DNA of 64,000 nucleotides from Kaistia dalseonensis (GTDB lineage Bacteria > Pseudomonadota > Alphaproteobacteria > Rhizobiales > Kaistiaceae). Below, one piece after another: positions 44,926 through 52,943 of this stretch (positions within the stretch are counted from its first letter, which is position 1; each line of letters opens with the position of its first letter). Made by a program: the position numbers and the translations under genes. The notes beneath the pieces are model-generated. The model did no database searches, was not told where the DNA came from, and saw only the letters and a list, made by a program, of their open reading frames with translations. Location: NCBI RefSeq assembly GCF_030814715.1, contig NZ_JAUSVO010000004.1, forward strand, positions 434,001 to 498,000. Reading direction: 5' to 3'.

Positions 44926-44965
44926 GGGGAGTATCCCCATATAGATCGATACGGGGAGACTCCCC
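44926..44965. promoter_or_regulatory. Twin TetR operators GGGGA-N3-TCCCC
   Basis: GGGGAGTATCCCC (44926-44938) and GGGGAGACTCCCC (44953-44965) are two near-identical palindromes with centres 27 bp apart between the divergent TetR and SDR starts. The spacing is between two and three helical turns. This is a strong operator candidate for the adjacent TetR. Confidence 0.75.
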
Positions 44966-44984
44966 GCATAAATAGGGAATTCAG

Positions 44985-45710
44985 ATGGAAAAGTCACTCA
45001 ACGGCCGGACCGTGTTGGTAACAGGCGCGAATGGCGGCCTCGGCGAGCAGTTTGTGATCCAGGCGCTGGAGCGGGGCGCCACCAAGGTCTATGCGGCTGC
45101 GCGCAAGCCTCGCCATTGGGAAAACAGCCGCGTTCAAGCGCTGGCGCTCGACATCACCGATCCCGATTCAATATCTCGTGCCGCAGCACAGGCAACCGAC
45201 GTCGACTTGCTCATCAACAACGCAGCCATTGCGCCGGCCGGCGATTCGATGTCGGGTCCGGAGGCGGAGCTGCGACGCATTTTCGAAACCAACTTCTTCG
45301 GCACGCTGCGCGTCGCCAATGCTTTCGTGCCCATCTTGGCAAACCATGGCGGCGGAACGATCCTCAACGTCTTGTCGACTGCGGCATGGATCGGCCTTTC
45401 GACCGGGTACTCCGTTTCCAAGGCCGCGATGTGGTCCGCGACGAATGGCCTGCGTTTCCAACTGCAGGCACAGAACACGCAGGTTATCGGCCTCTTGGTC
45501 GGCATGATCGACACGCCGATGTCATCGCGCTGGGATTTCCCGAAGGTGAGCGCCGCCAGTGTCGTTGCCCAGGCCTATGACGGTGTCTCCGATGGTGCAA
45601 TGGAAGTTCTGGCTGATGAACCGACGCGGAACCTCAAATCGATGCTGAGCATGAAAGGTGAAGAGCTTTATCCTATGCTGCACGAGCAACTGGCCTCGTT
45701 CAAACCCTGA
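44985..45710 (+). CDS. Short-chain dehydrogenase/reductase (SDR)
   Basis: The 241-residue protein has the classical SDR cofactor motif (VLVTGANGGLGEQF), NNAAIAP, the catalytic Ser region (LNVLSTAAWIGLSTGYSVSK) and the Y-x3-K pair in GYSVSKAAM. An early basic residue pattern (AARKPRH) hints at NADPH. It is controlled by the divergent TetR through the twin palindromes in between. The substrate is unknown; TetR/SDR pairs of this kind often respond to small lipophilic or aldehyde-type compounds. Confidence 0.92.
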   Translation: MEKSLNGRTVLVTGANGGLGEQFVIQALERGATKVYAAARKPRHWENSRVQALALDITDPDSISRAAAQATDVDLLINNAAIAPAGDSMSGPEAELRRIFETNFFGTLRVANAFVPILANHGGGTILNVLSTAAWIGLSTGYSVSKAAMWSATNGLRFQLQAQNTQVIGLLVGMIDTPMSSRWDFPKVSAASVVAQAYDGVSDGAMEVLADEPTRNLKSMLSMKGEELYPMLHEQLASFKP

Positions 45711-45769
45711 CGATCCGCGTTGCATACCCATAAGGTGCGTTGATGTTCTTCAATCGGCCAGTAATGAAC

Positions 45770-45932
45770 TAGGGCGTTTCTGCTTTTGATTGAATCGGTG
45801 GGATTCCCGTCGTGATGAGTTTGTGCTTCAAGATGCTGGCTGGGCGGAGGCCAGCATCGATGGTCCGAGTTCTTTCGAATGATCCGCGCGAGCGGGTGGT
45901 TGCGGCGGTTCTTTCTGGCGAGACGAGCAAAA
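45770..45932 (+). mobile_element. IS630-family left-end fragment
   Basis: GGGCGTTTCTGCTTTTGATT and the following sequence resemble an IS630-type left end. From ATG 45860 the frame reads MVRVLSNDPRERVVAAVLSG, then ETSK, the N-terminus of an IS630-family transposase. Homology ends near 45932, eight bases before the stop codon of the convergent DUF2478 gene. The rest of the element is gone. Confidence 0.65.
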
Positions 45933-45939
45933 TCATCCA

Positions 45940-46473
45940 TCAGCAGACCCCCGGTGCCAGCGCTTCGTCGAACAGACCGGGGTGAAAATCCTCGACGGGC
46001 ACAAGGCGGGCGAATTCGCCGGCATAGGCCTTGAAGGGCCGGAGATTGATCGCCGGAACGCCGATCATCACGGGAATGCTGCGCTCCAGCGCTGCCTCGA
46101 TCAGGCCGCGAACGCCGCCGCCCTCGCACTCGACCTTGCCGAACTTGCTCAGCACCACCAGGGTGGTGCCAGCTGCCAGCCCGGGTTCGGCGGCGGTGCA
46201 GGCGCGCAGGAGAAGATCGACGTCAAGCGTGCAGCCGCGCGCCGCCTCGCCGCGATGCTCGGAGATCGGGTGCAGCCGTCCGGTGGCAAGATCGCGCAGC
46301 GCCATGTCGCATTTGCGCCGATCCGGGCGCGCGATGCTCTGCTGGACCAAGCCGGCGAGGCGAAGGCCCCGTGCTGCGAGGTTTCTGACCGTCTCCTCGA
46401 GGAGGGCCTCGAAGGCCGCCCCATCGGCATAGACGATTGCCGTGATCGGTCGGTGCGCGACATCCGCCATCAT
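45940..46473 (-). CDS. DUF2478 protein (molybdenum-associated)
   Basis: The 177-residue protein resembles DUF2478, NTPase-like proteins often encoded next to molybdate or molybdenum-cofactor genes: AIVYADGAAFEALLEETVRN, CDMALRDLATGR, LVVLSKFGKVECEGGGVRGL, VPVEDFHPGLFDE. The KFGK-E-EGGG region may be a nucleotide-binding feature. It follows moaA by 9 bp and ends the nitrate-reductase operon. The IS630 fragment abuts its 3' end, so the last few residues could have been altered. Confidence 0.8.
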   Translation of the reverse strand: MMADVAHRPITAIVYADGAAFEALLEETVRNLAARGLRLAGLVQQSIARPDRRKCDMALRDLATGRLHPISEHRGEAARGCTLDVDLLLRACTAAEPGLAAGTTLVVLSKFGKVECEGGGVRGLIEAALERSIPVMIGVPAINLRPFKAYAGEFARLVPVEDFHPGLFDEALAPGVC

Positions 46474-46482
46474 GCAGGCCTC

Positions 46483-47478
46483 CTATCCGCCGAGTGCCGA
46501 CATGTGGCGTGCGAGTTCCGGCCGGCCGCGCTCGATCCGGAAATCATGGCCGCGCGGCTTCGTGCGGATCGCGCCGTCGATCGCGGCGTGCAGCACTTCG
46601 TCCGCCTCGGAGCCGCGGAGCGCGGCGCGGAGGTCTGTCTGATCTTCCTGCCCGAGGCAGGAGTAGAGCGTGCCGGTGGCGCTGACGCGCACGCGGTTGC
46701 AGCTCTCGCAGAAGCTGTGGCTCATCGGCGTGATGAAGCCGATCCGCCCGCCGGTCTCGCGGATGCGCGCATAGCGAGCCGGACCGCCGCTGCGTTCCGC
46801 CATGTCGGTCAACGTCCAGCGGCTCTCGATGAGACGGCGCAGCGTCGTCAGCGGCACATACTGGTCGGTCCGATCGGCGCCGACATCACCGAGCGGCATG
46901 GTCTCGATCAGGGTCAGGTCCATGTCGTTGCCATGCGCGAAGGCGATGAGATCGTGGATTTCCGTCTCCGTGATCCCCTTGAGTGCCACGGTATTGAGCT
47001 TGACGCGCAGCCCCACCTCCCGGGCCGCGCGAAGCCCGTCCGTCACGACGCCCAGCGTGCCGCGGCGCGTGATGGCGCGGAAGCGGGACGGATCGAGCGT
47101 GTCGAGCGACACGTTGACCCGCCGGACTCCGGATGCCGCCAGAGCCTCGGCATGGGTCGCAAGCAGCGTGCCGTTGGTGGTGAGCGTCAGCTCCTGCAGG
47201 CGGCCGGCGGCAAGGTGGCGAGACAGACTACCGAACAGCGTCATGATGCCCTTGCGCACCAGCGGCTCGCCGCCGGTGATGCGGATCTTGGTGACGCCAC
47301 GCGCGATGAAGGCGGCGGCGAGGCGATCGAGCTCCGCGAGGCTGAGCAGATCGCGGCGCGGCACGAAAGTCATGTCGTCGGACATGCAATAGACGCAGCG
47401 CAGGTCGCAGCGATCCGTCACCGAGAGCCGGAGATAGGTGATGCGGCGGCCAAAGCCGTCGGTAAGCGTACAGCTCAT
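46483..47478 (-). CDS. moaA: GTP 3',8-cyclase MoaA
   Basis: The 331-residue radical SAM protein has [10 protein letters not shown] (N-terminal 4Fe-4S), GGEPLVRKG and the C-terminal cluster [20 protein letters not shown]. It ends in Gly-Gly (MSALGG), the tail needed for activity in MoaA. It performs the first step of molybdenum-cofactor synthesis, converting GTP to 3',8-cyclo-GTP. The start overlaps the moeA stop by 4 bp. Its place in the nar operon fits the Mo-bis-MGD demand of NarG. Confidence 0.95.
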   Translation of the reverse strand: MSCTLTDGFGRRITYLRLSVTDRCDLRCVYCMSDDMTFVPRRDLLSLAELDRLAAAFIARGVTKIRITGGEPLVRKGIMTLFGSLSRHLAAGRLQELTLTTNGTLLATHAEALAASGVRRVNVSLDTLDPSRFRAITRRGTLGVVTDGLRAAREVGLRVKLNTVALKGITETEIHDLIAFAHGNDMDLTLIETMPLGDVGADRTDQYVPLTTLRRLIESRWTLTDMAERSGGPARYARIRETGGRIGFITPMSHSFCESCNRVRVSATGTLYSCLGQEDQTDLRAALRGSEADEVLHAAIDGAIRTKPRGHDFRIERGRPELARHMSALGG

Positions 47479-48737
47479 CGTCCGTATCCCCCTGATGTTC
47501 CCGGAGCGCCAAAGGGGAGCACCTCGACCAACGCACCCGGCATGAGGCCTGCGAGCGGAGGCACGACCGCCACGGCATCGGCGGCGGCGAGCGGCGCCAG
47601 GCGATGGGAGCCCTCTGGCCCGGCCTGCTCCGCGATCAGCCGACCCTGGCGATGGGAGAGGTGGACCGGCACCAGCGCGGTGCGCCGGTCGACTCGCGCG
47701 CCCTGGGCGAAAGCCGCGGCCGCGAAGAGCGGTGACCCGGGTGGTCGGCCGGCGAGCGCATCGATCATCGGCCGCAGGAAGGCGAGGGCGCCGCAGGCGA
47801 CGGCTTGGGGATTGCCGGGGAGGCCGACGAAGATCGCTGCGCCGATCCGGCCGAGCGCCAGCGGCTTGCCGGGCTTCATGGCGACCTTGACCACATCGAG
47901 CGTGCCGCCGCTATCGGCGACGGCATCGCGGACGTGATCGCGCCCGCCGACCGACATTCCGGCCGTCGTAACGACGAGATCGCAGCCACGCGCCGCGATC
48001 GCAAGATTCGCCGCGATCGCGGCGCGATCGTCGGGAACGGTCACGAGTTCGATTTCGGTGCCGGGTCCGCCCAGCAGCGCGGCGAGCATCGGACCGTTGG
48101 AATCGTGAATCGCGCCGCCGGAAAGCATCGAGCCGGCGGGGCGCAGTTCCGATCCCGTCGTCAGCACCGCGATGCGGATCGGTGCCGCGACGCACACGGC
48201 GCCGATGCCGAGCGCCGCGAGCAGGCCGATCTGCGCCCAGTCGAGGCGGTCGCCGGGATGATTGACCACTACGCCGGCTGGAACATCCTCCCCGGCGCGC
48301 CTGATATGGCTGCCGGGCGTCGGACCAGGCTCGAACAGGATCCGCCCGCCGATCCGCCGTGTCGCCTCGATCATCACGACGGTGTCGGCGCCTTCGGGAA
48401 GTGCGCCACCGGTCATCACGCCATGGGCCGTGCCGGACGCGAGCCTCGCCGGTGGGTCGCCCGCCTCAGTGGTGCCGCAAAGAGGCAAGGCTGCAGCATG
48501 GCCGCCGCCGTCGCCGAGACGGATCGCATAGCCGTCCATCGCCGCCTGGTCGAAAGGCGGCAACGCATGCGGCGCTACGACGGGGCGGGCCAGAATGCGC
48601 CCGGTGGCGGCCGCGAGCGGGACGATCTCGTGCCGTGCCGTCGGCCGCACCATGGCGCGCGCCAACTCGCGGGCCGCGTCGAAGCCGGCGAGCACGTCAT
48701 GCGGGCGATGGCAGCAGTCGGGGGCTGGCATGCTCAT
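47475..48737 (-). CDS. moeA: Molybdopterin molybdotransferase MoeA
   Basis: The 420-residue protein from ATG 48737 has MoeA hallmarks: [28 protein letters not shown], the MoCF-domain stretch [10 protein letters not shown] and [13 protein letters not shown], and LPGNPQAV. It inserts molybdate into adenylylated molybdopterin. It overlaps the preceding small gene by 4 bp and moaA by 4 bp, so the operon is tightly coupled. Confidence 0.94.
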   Translation of the reverse strand: MSMPAPDCCHRPHDVLAGFDAARELARAMVRPTARHEIVPLAAATGRILARPVVAPHALPPFDQAAMDGYAIRLGDGGGHAAALPLCGTTEAGDPPARLASGTAHGVMTGGALPEGADTVVMIEATRRIGGRILFEPGPTPGSHIRRAGEDVPAGVVVNHPGDRLDWAQIGLLAALGIGAVCVAAPIRIAVLTTGSELRPAGSMLSGGAIHDSNGPMLAALLGGPGTEIELVTVPDDRAAIAANLAIAARGCDLVVTTAGMSVGGRDHVRDAVADSGGTLDVVKVAMKPGKPLALGRIGAAIFVGLPGNPQAVACGALAFLRPMIDALAGRPPGSPLFAAAAFAQGARVDRRTALVPVHLSHRQGRLIAEQAGPEGSHRLAPLAAADAVAVVPPLAGLMPGALVEVLPFGAPGTSGGYGR

Positions 48738-49021
48738 GACGCCACCGAGGCGGGCGGGAGGGATCGCTCCAGAATGGCGCGCATCGCGGCGAGGCCGGGG
48801 TCGGTCGCGCGGCCCATGATCCCGACGAGCTGCAGCCATTCCTCATCCGAGGCCGTGTCGAGGAACCCGCGTACGGCCGACGCGACCACCTCCGCGGGGG
48901 TCCTGCTTGCAGCAGCGGCGGCAGAGTCCAGGCGGTTCTGCAAGGCCGGCGCCTCAAGCGCCGACACGAGGCGCTCCGAAACCCCGGGCTCGTCCAGCGA
49001 GGCGATCAATCGTCCGAACAT
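48734..49021 (-). CDS. Small nitrate-reductase-operon protein, unknown function
   Basis: The 95-residue protein (MFGRLIASLDEPGVSERLVS, TPAEVVASAVRGFLDTASDE, EEWLQLVGIMGRATDP) is predicted all-helical with no cysteines or membrane segment. It lies between the isomerase and moeA genes, 7 bp after the former and overlapping the latter by 4 bp, which supports that it is real. I do not recognise a family. By position it may assist assembly of the nitrate reductase. Confidence 0.7.
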   Translation of the reverse strand: MFGRLIASLDEPGVSERLVSALEAPALQNRLDSAAAAASRTPAEVVASAVRGFLDTASDEEWLQLVGIMGRATDPGLAAMRAILERSLPPASVAS

Positions 49022-49028
49022 GATGACC

Positions 49029-49937
49029 TCACTGGACCAGAGGCGAAGCGGCGCCATCCATGGCGATGCCGCGAATATCGGCCCGGCCCACCAGGATCGC
49101 GATGTATTGCGCCGTCGCCTGCCGGCGGACATGCGCGTCGAGATAGGCTGCGATCGCGTCACGCACCGCCTCGAACGGCAGGACGCGTCCTTCGACACGG
49201 CGATTGAGCCGGATGAGATGCACGCCATAGCGCGTCTCGACCGGCTCCGAGATCGCTCCGGGCGCCAGGCCGACGAGCGCGGCCTCAAACTCCGCCGTCG
49301 TGTCGCCGGGCCCGATCTGGCCGAGGCTGCCGCCGAGCGCGGCGGACGGACAATCGGAATGCGCGCGGGCAAGCGCCGCGAAGTCTTCGTGCCCGGCCAG
49401 GAGCCTCGCCCGCAGCGACGTCGCGGTCTGGCGGGCTGCGGCGAAGTCGGCGGCATCGTCGCGGCGGGCGGCGAGGAGGATGTGATCGGCCTCAAACAGC
49501 GGCGCGTTGGTAAAGCGCTGCCGGTTGTTGCCGTAGAAACGGCGCAGCGTCACCTCGTCGGCTTCAGGGACGGTGATCTCGCGCTCCGTCAGGCCGCGGA
49601 TCAACGCTTCCTCCCGAGTCTCGACACGTCCCTCGGCATCCGTGGCCGGTTCGGCCGCGAGTTCGAGGCGGGCCGCCTCCTGCAGCAGGAGTTCGCGGAT
49701 GACGAGCGCACGGGTCGCGGCGCGCCAGCCCTCGCCGGGATTGGGGGCCGGGAAGTTCTGCACCTCGGCGGCGATCGCCTTGCGGCTGATCGGCACGCCG
49801 TTCACGCTGACCGCCGGCATGGCGACCCGCTCCGGTGATGGTGCGGTCGGAACGGGCGCTGGCCCGTGCTCGTGCGGGTGCTGGTCGGCGTGGCTGCTCG
49901 CGGCGGCATGGTCGATGACAAGGGTCGCCATGGTCAC
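49029..49937 (-). CDS. Parvulin-type peptidyl-prolyl isomerase
   Basis: The 302-residue protein has an SurA/NifM-like N-terminus and a parvulin domain at about residues 140-245 (EADHILLAARRDDAADFAAA, HSDCPSAALGGSLGQIGPGD, FEAALVGLAPGAISEPVETR, GVHLIRLNRR). No signal peptide is visible, so it is likely cytoplasmic, like NifM. The start is His-rich (HAAASSHADQHPHEHG), which might bind metal. Its overlap with narI by 4 bp points to a role in folding or maturing the nitrate reductase. Confidence 0.9.
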   Translation of the reverse strand: MTMATLVIDHAAASSHADQHPHEHGPAPVPTAPSPERVAMPAVSVNGVPISRKAIAAEVQNFPAPNPGEGWRAATRALVIRELLLQEAARLELAAEPATDAEGRVETREEALIRGLTEREITVPEADEVTLRRFYGNNRQRFTNAPLFEADHILLAARRDDAADFAAARQTATSLRARLLAGHEDFAALARAHSDCPSAALGGSLGQIGPGDTTAEFEAALVGLAPGAISEPVETRYGVHLIRLNRRVEGRVLPFEAVRDAIAAYLDAHVRRQATAQYIAILVGRADIRGIAMDGAASPLVQ

Positions 49938-50710
49938 TCTCCCTGCGGGCGCGTGGTGCGCGCCGGTCCGGCCTGAACTGCGGGGTGCGCAGCGGGCAAC
50001 GAGGCGCGGCGCTTGCCCGGGTCCGCAAAGCGCGTGCGCACGACCTGATAGCCGGGCCGGCCGAGATACCAGACCGGCGCGCTCCAGATGTGGACGAGGC
50101 GCGTGAACGGAAAGACGAGGAAGATCGTCATCCCGAGAAGCAGATGTGCCTTGAAGATGGGACTGACGTCGGCGACGTAGGCCGAAGCGTCAGGCTGCAA
50201 TGTCAGGATGCCCTGCGCCCAGTTCATGAACTTCACCATCTCATGGCCGTCCATATGGCCGAGCGAGACGAAGATGGTGGAGAGGCCGAGGGTGAGTTGC
50301 ACCCACAGGAGCAGCAGGATGGCGATGTCGCCGAAGCTCGACGTCACACGGATGCGCGGATCGAACAGGCGGCGATGCGCGAGCATCGCAATGCCGATGA
50401 AGCAGGCGATGCCGGCGATGCCGCCGACCGTGATGGCGAGGCCCTGCTTGAAGCTGTGGCTGATGCCGAGCGCGCCGAATACCCAGATCGGGGTCAGCAG
50501 GCCGACGAAATGGCCGCCGAAGATGACGAGGATGCCGACATGAAAGAGGTTCGAGCCCCAGCGCAGCTGCCGCCGGCGCAGCAATTGCGACGAGCCCGTC
50601 TTCCAGGTGTACTGCTCGCGGTCGAAGCGAATAAGGCTGCCGAGCAGGAAGACGGTGAGGCAGAGATAGGGATACCAGCCGAAGACAAGGTGGTTGAGAT
50701 AGGCGGACAT
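49934..50710 (-). CDS. narI: Respiratory nitrate reductase gamma subunit (cytochrome b)
   Basis: The 258-residue membrane protein from ATG 50710 has five hydrophobic segments and haem-ligand histidines (NLFHVGILVIFGGHFVGL, KAHLLLGMTIFL, FTRLVHIWSAP). It anchors NarGH at the inner membrane and oxidises quinol. It begins 11 bp after narJ and overlaps the isomerase gene. Length and motifs are normal. Confidence 0.96.
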   Translation of the reverse strand: MSAYLNHLVFGWYPYLCLTVFLLGSLIRFDREQYTWKTGSSQLLRRRQLRWGSNLFHVGILVIFGGHFVGLLTPIWVFGALGISHSFKQGLAITVGGIAGIACFIGIAMLAHRRLFDPRIRVTSSFGDIAILLLLWVQLTLGLSTIFVSLGHMDGHEMVKFMNWAQGILTLQPDASAYVADVSPIFKAHLLLGMTIFLVFPFTRLVHIWSAPVWYLGRPGYQVVRTRFADPGKRRASLPAAHPAVQAGPARTTRPQGE

Positions 50711-50721
50711 CGATCGCTCTC

Positions 50722-51420
50722 CTATGCGCCGGCTGCGCCGCGCCGGACGTCGCGGCTGCCGGCGCGCATCTGGATCCTGAGGCGGTCGACGGAGCATCCG
50801 TCGCTCGCGTCGCCGGGGCCGAAGGCGACGGCGGTCTCCTCCCATTCGGCGTCGAGGGCCGCGAGGTCGCCGTCCCGATCTTCAGGCGCAATTTCGCCGG
50901 CAAACTGAATGCTGCTGCCGGCCAGAGCGGCCACCGCCGCCACGACGGCCGCGTAGCCCGAGTCACGACGCGCCAGCCTTTCGCAGAGCGCCTCGAGAAT
51001 CGGCAGCGTGTTGGCGAGTTCCTTCCGCGCCTCGCCTTCAGGACGCGTCGACAGATATTCGAGGAAGAGCGGCAGATAATCGGGCAGTTCCCCGGTCGAA
51101 AGCACCATGCCGCCCCGCTCATAGAGGGCTGCCAGATCGACCATCGCCTGGCCGCGGTCCCGGCTCTCGCCGTGGACATGCTCGAACAGATGCAGCGAGA
51201 GATGCCGGCCGCGATCGAAGAGTTCGACATAGCGCTCCTGCACCTCGATTGGATCGCCAGCGGCGAGCGCATCGAGGAACGGCCAGAGCGCATCGAGCCG
51301 ACGACGCGGGACCAGTTCCTCCGCCGTCAGGACGTTCCGGATCTCGGGCACGGCCGCCTGCAGCACCGGCGAAGGATAGGAGAGGAGCGCCGAGAGCGCC
51401 TTGAAGGTCGTCGCCATCAT
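50722..51420 (-). CDS. narJ: Nitrate reductase molybdenum-cofactor chaperone NarJ
   Basis: The 232-residue protein (TFKALSALLSYPSPVLQAAV, HLSLHLFEHVHGESRDRGQA, LPDYLPLFLEYLSTRPEGEA) matches NarJ, the chaperone for cofactor loading of NarG. Its ATG overlaps the narH stop in ATGA, typical of nar operons. Confidence 0.95.
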   Translation of the reverse strand: MMATTFKALSALLSYPSPVLQAAVPEIRNVLTAEELVPRRRLDALWPFLDALAAGDPIEVQERYVELFDRGRHLSLHLFEHVHGESRDRGQAMVDLAALYERGGMVLSTGELPDYLPLFLEYLSTRPEGEARKELANTLPILEALCERLARRDSGYAAVVAAVAALAGSSIQFAGEIAPEDRDGDLAALDAEWEETAVAFGPGDASDGCSVDRLRIQMRAGSRDVRRGAAGA

Positions 51421-52943
51421 GCGATCTCCATCGGATTGCGAGCCTTGCCCGTCTTGTTCGTTGCGAAGAGATTGAGGTCGGTCTCGCCACCCGAGCAGCC
51501 ATTGCCGAAGGAGAAGCCGCAGGAGCCGCGCGCCTCGTAGGCATCCTCGCTCCATTCGCGATGCGCGGTCGGGATGACGAAGCGATCCTCGTAATTGGCG
51601 ATCGCCATCACCTGATACATGTCCTCGATCGCCGCGCCGGTGAGGCCGACCTTCTCGGCGATGCGCGGATCGATATGGCCGTCGACCGTCTTTGCCCGCA
51701 TATAGGCCCGCATGGCGAGCATGCGCTCGAGGGCGAGCGCCACGGGCTCCTCCTTGCCAGCCGTCAGCATGTTCGCGAGATAGCGCAGCGGAATTCGCAG
51801 CGAGCGGACATCCGGCATGACGCCGTCCACGCCCATGCGCCCCGACGCGGCGGCCGACTGGATCGGCGACAGCGGCGGCACATACCAGACCATCGGCAGG
51901 GTGCGGTATTCGGGATGGAGCGGGAAGGCGACTTTCCACTCCATTGCCATCTTCCAGACCGGGGAATGGCGTGCCGCCTCGATCCAGGTCTCCGGCACCC
52001 CGTCGGCACGCGCCTGCGCGATCACCGCCGGGTCGTTCGGATCGAGGAACAGCGAGAGTTGTTCCTCGTAGAGATCCTGCTCGTTCGCCGTCGAGGCAGC
52101 GGCCTCGATGCGGTCTGCGTCATAGAGGATCACGCCAAGGTAGCGGATGCGGCCGACGCAGGTCTCCGAGCAGACCGTCGGCTGACCGGACTCGATGCGC
52201 GGATAGCAGAAGATGCACTTCTCGGACTTTCCCGAAGACCAGTTGTAATAGATCTTCTTGTAAGGACAGCCCGAGACGCACATGCGCCAGCCGCGGCACT
52301 TGTCCTGATCAATGAGGACGATGCCGTCCTCCTCGCGCTTGTAGATCGCGCCGGACGGGCAGACCGCGACACAGGCCGGGTTCAGGCAGTGCTCGCAGAG
52401 CCGCGGCAGGTACATCATGAAGGTGTTCTCGAACTCGCCGTAGATCTCCTTCTGGACGCCTTCGAAATTGATGTCCTTCGAACGCTTCTCGAACTCGCCG
52501 CCGAGGATCTCCTCCCAGTTCGGGCCCCATTCGATCTTCTCGATCCGCTCCCCGGTGATGAGCGAGCGCGGCCGTGCCGTTGGGAAGGCCTTCGATTCCT
52601 TGGCCGTTTGAAGATGCTCGTAGTCGAAGGTGAACGGTTCGTAATAATCGTCGATCTCGGGGAGGTCCGGATTGGCGAAGATATTGGCGAGCACCCGCCA
52701 TTTGGCGCCGATGCGCGGCTCGATGCGACCGCTCTTCTTGCGTCGCCAGCCACCGTTCCACTTCGCCTGGTTCTCCCATTCGCGGGGATAGCCGACGCCG
52801 GGCTTGGTCTCGACATTGTTGAACCAGGCGTATTCGACGCCCTCGCGATTGGTCCATACGTTCTTGCACGTCACCGAACAGGTGTGGCACCCGATGCACT
52901 TATCGAGGTTCAGCACCATTCCGATCTGGGCGCGGATCTTCAT
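51417..52943 (-). CDS. narH: Respiratory nitrate reductase beta subunit
   Basis: The 508-residue protein carries four iron-sulfur motifs: CIGCHTCSVTCKNVW, CEHCLNPACVAVCPSGA, CRGWRMCVSGCPY (a Trp in place of one Cys, giving a 3Fe-4S cluster) and CIFCYPRIESGQPTVCSETC. It conducts electrons from NarI to NarG. It overlaps narG by 4 bp. All cluster ligands seem present. Confidence 0.97.
   Translation of the reverse strand: MKIRAQIGMVLNLDKCIGCHTCSVTCKNVWTNREGVEYAWFNNVETKPGVGYPREWENQAKWNGGWRRKKSGRIEPRIGAKWRVLANIFANPDLPEIDDYYEPFTFDYEHLQTAKESKAFPTARPRSLITGERIEKIEWGPNWEEILGGEFEKRSKDINFEGVQKEIYGEFENTFMMYLPRLCEHCLNPACVAVCPSGAIYKREEDGIVLIDQDKCRGWRMCVSGCPYKKIYYNWSSGKSEKCIFCYPRIESGQPTVCSETCVGRIRYLGVILYDADRIEAAASTANEQDLYEEQLSLFLDPNDPAVIAQARADGVPETWIEAARHSPVWKMAMEWKVAFPLHPEYRTLPMVWYVPPLSPIQSAAASGRMGVDGVMPDVRSLRIPLRYLANMLTAGKEEPVALALERMLAMRAYMRAKTVDGHIDPRIAEKVGLTGAAIEDMYQVMAIANYEDRFVIPTAHREWSEDAYEARGSCGFSFGNGCSGGETDLNLFATNKTGKARNPMEIA

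Noticed and set aside
45982-49838. Very long forward frames (651 and 677 codons) across moaA, moeA and the isomerase gene
   Set aside because: They lie antisense to genes with well-known motifs and have no family resemblance or ribosome sites.
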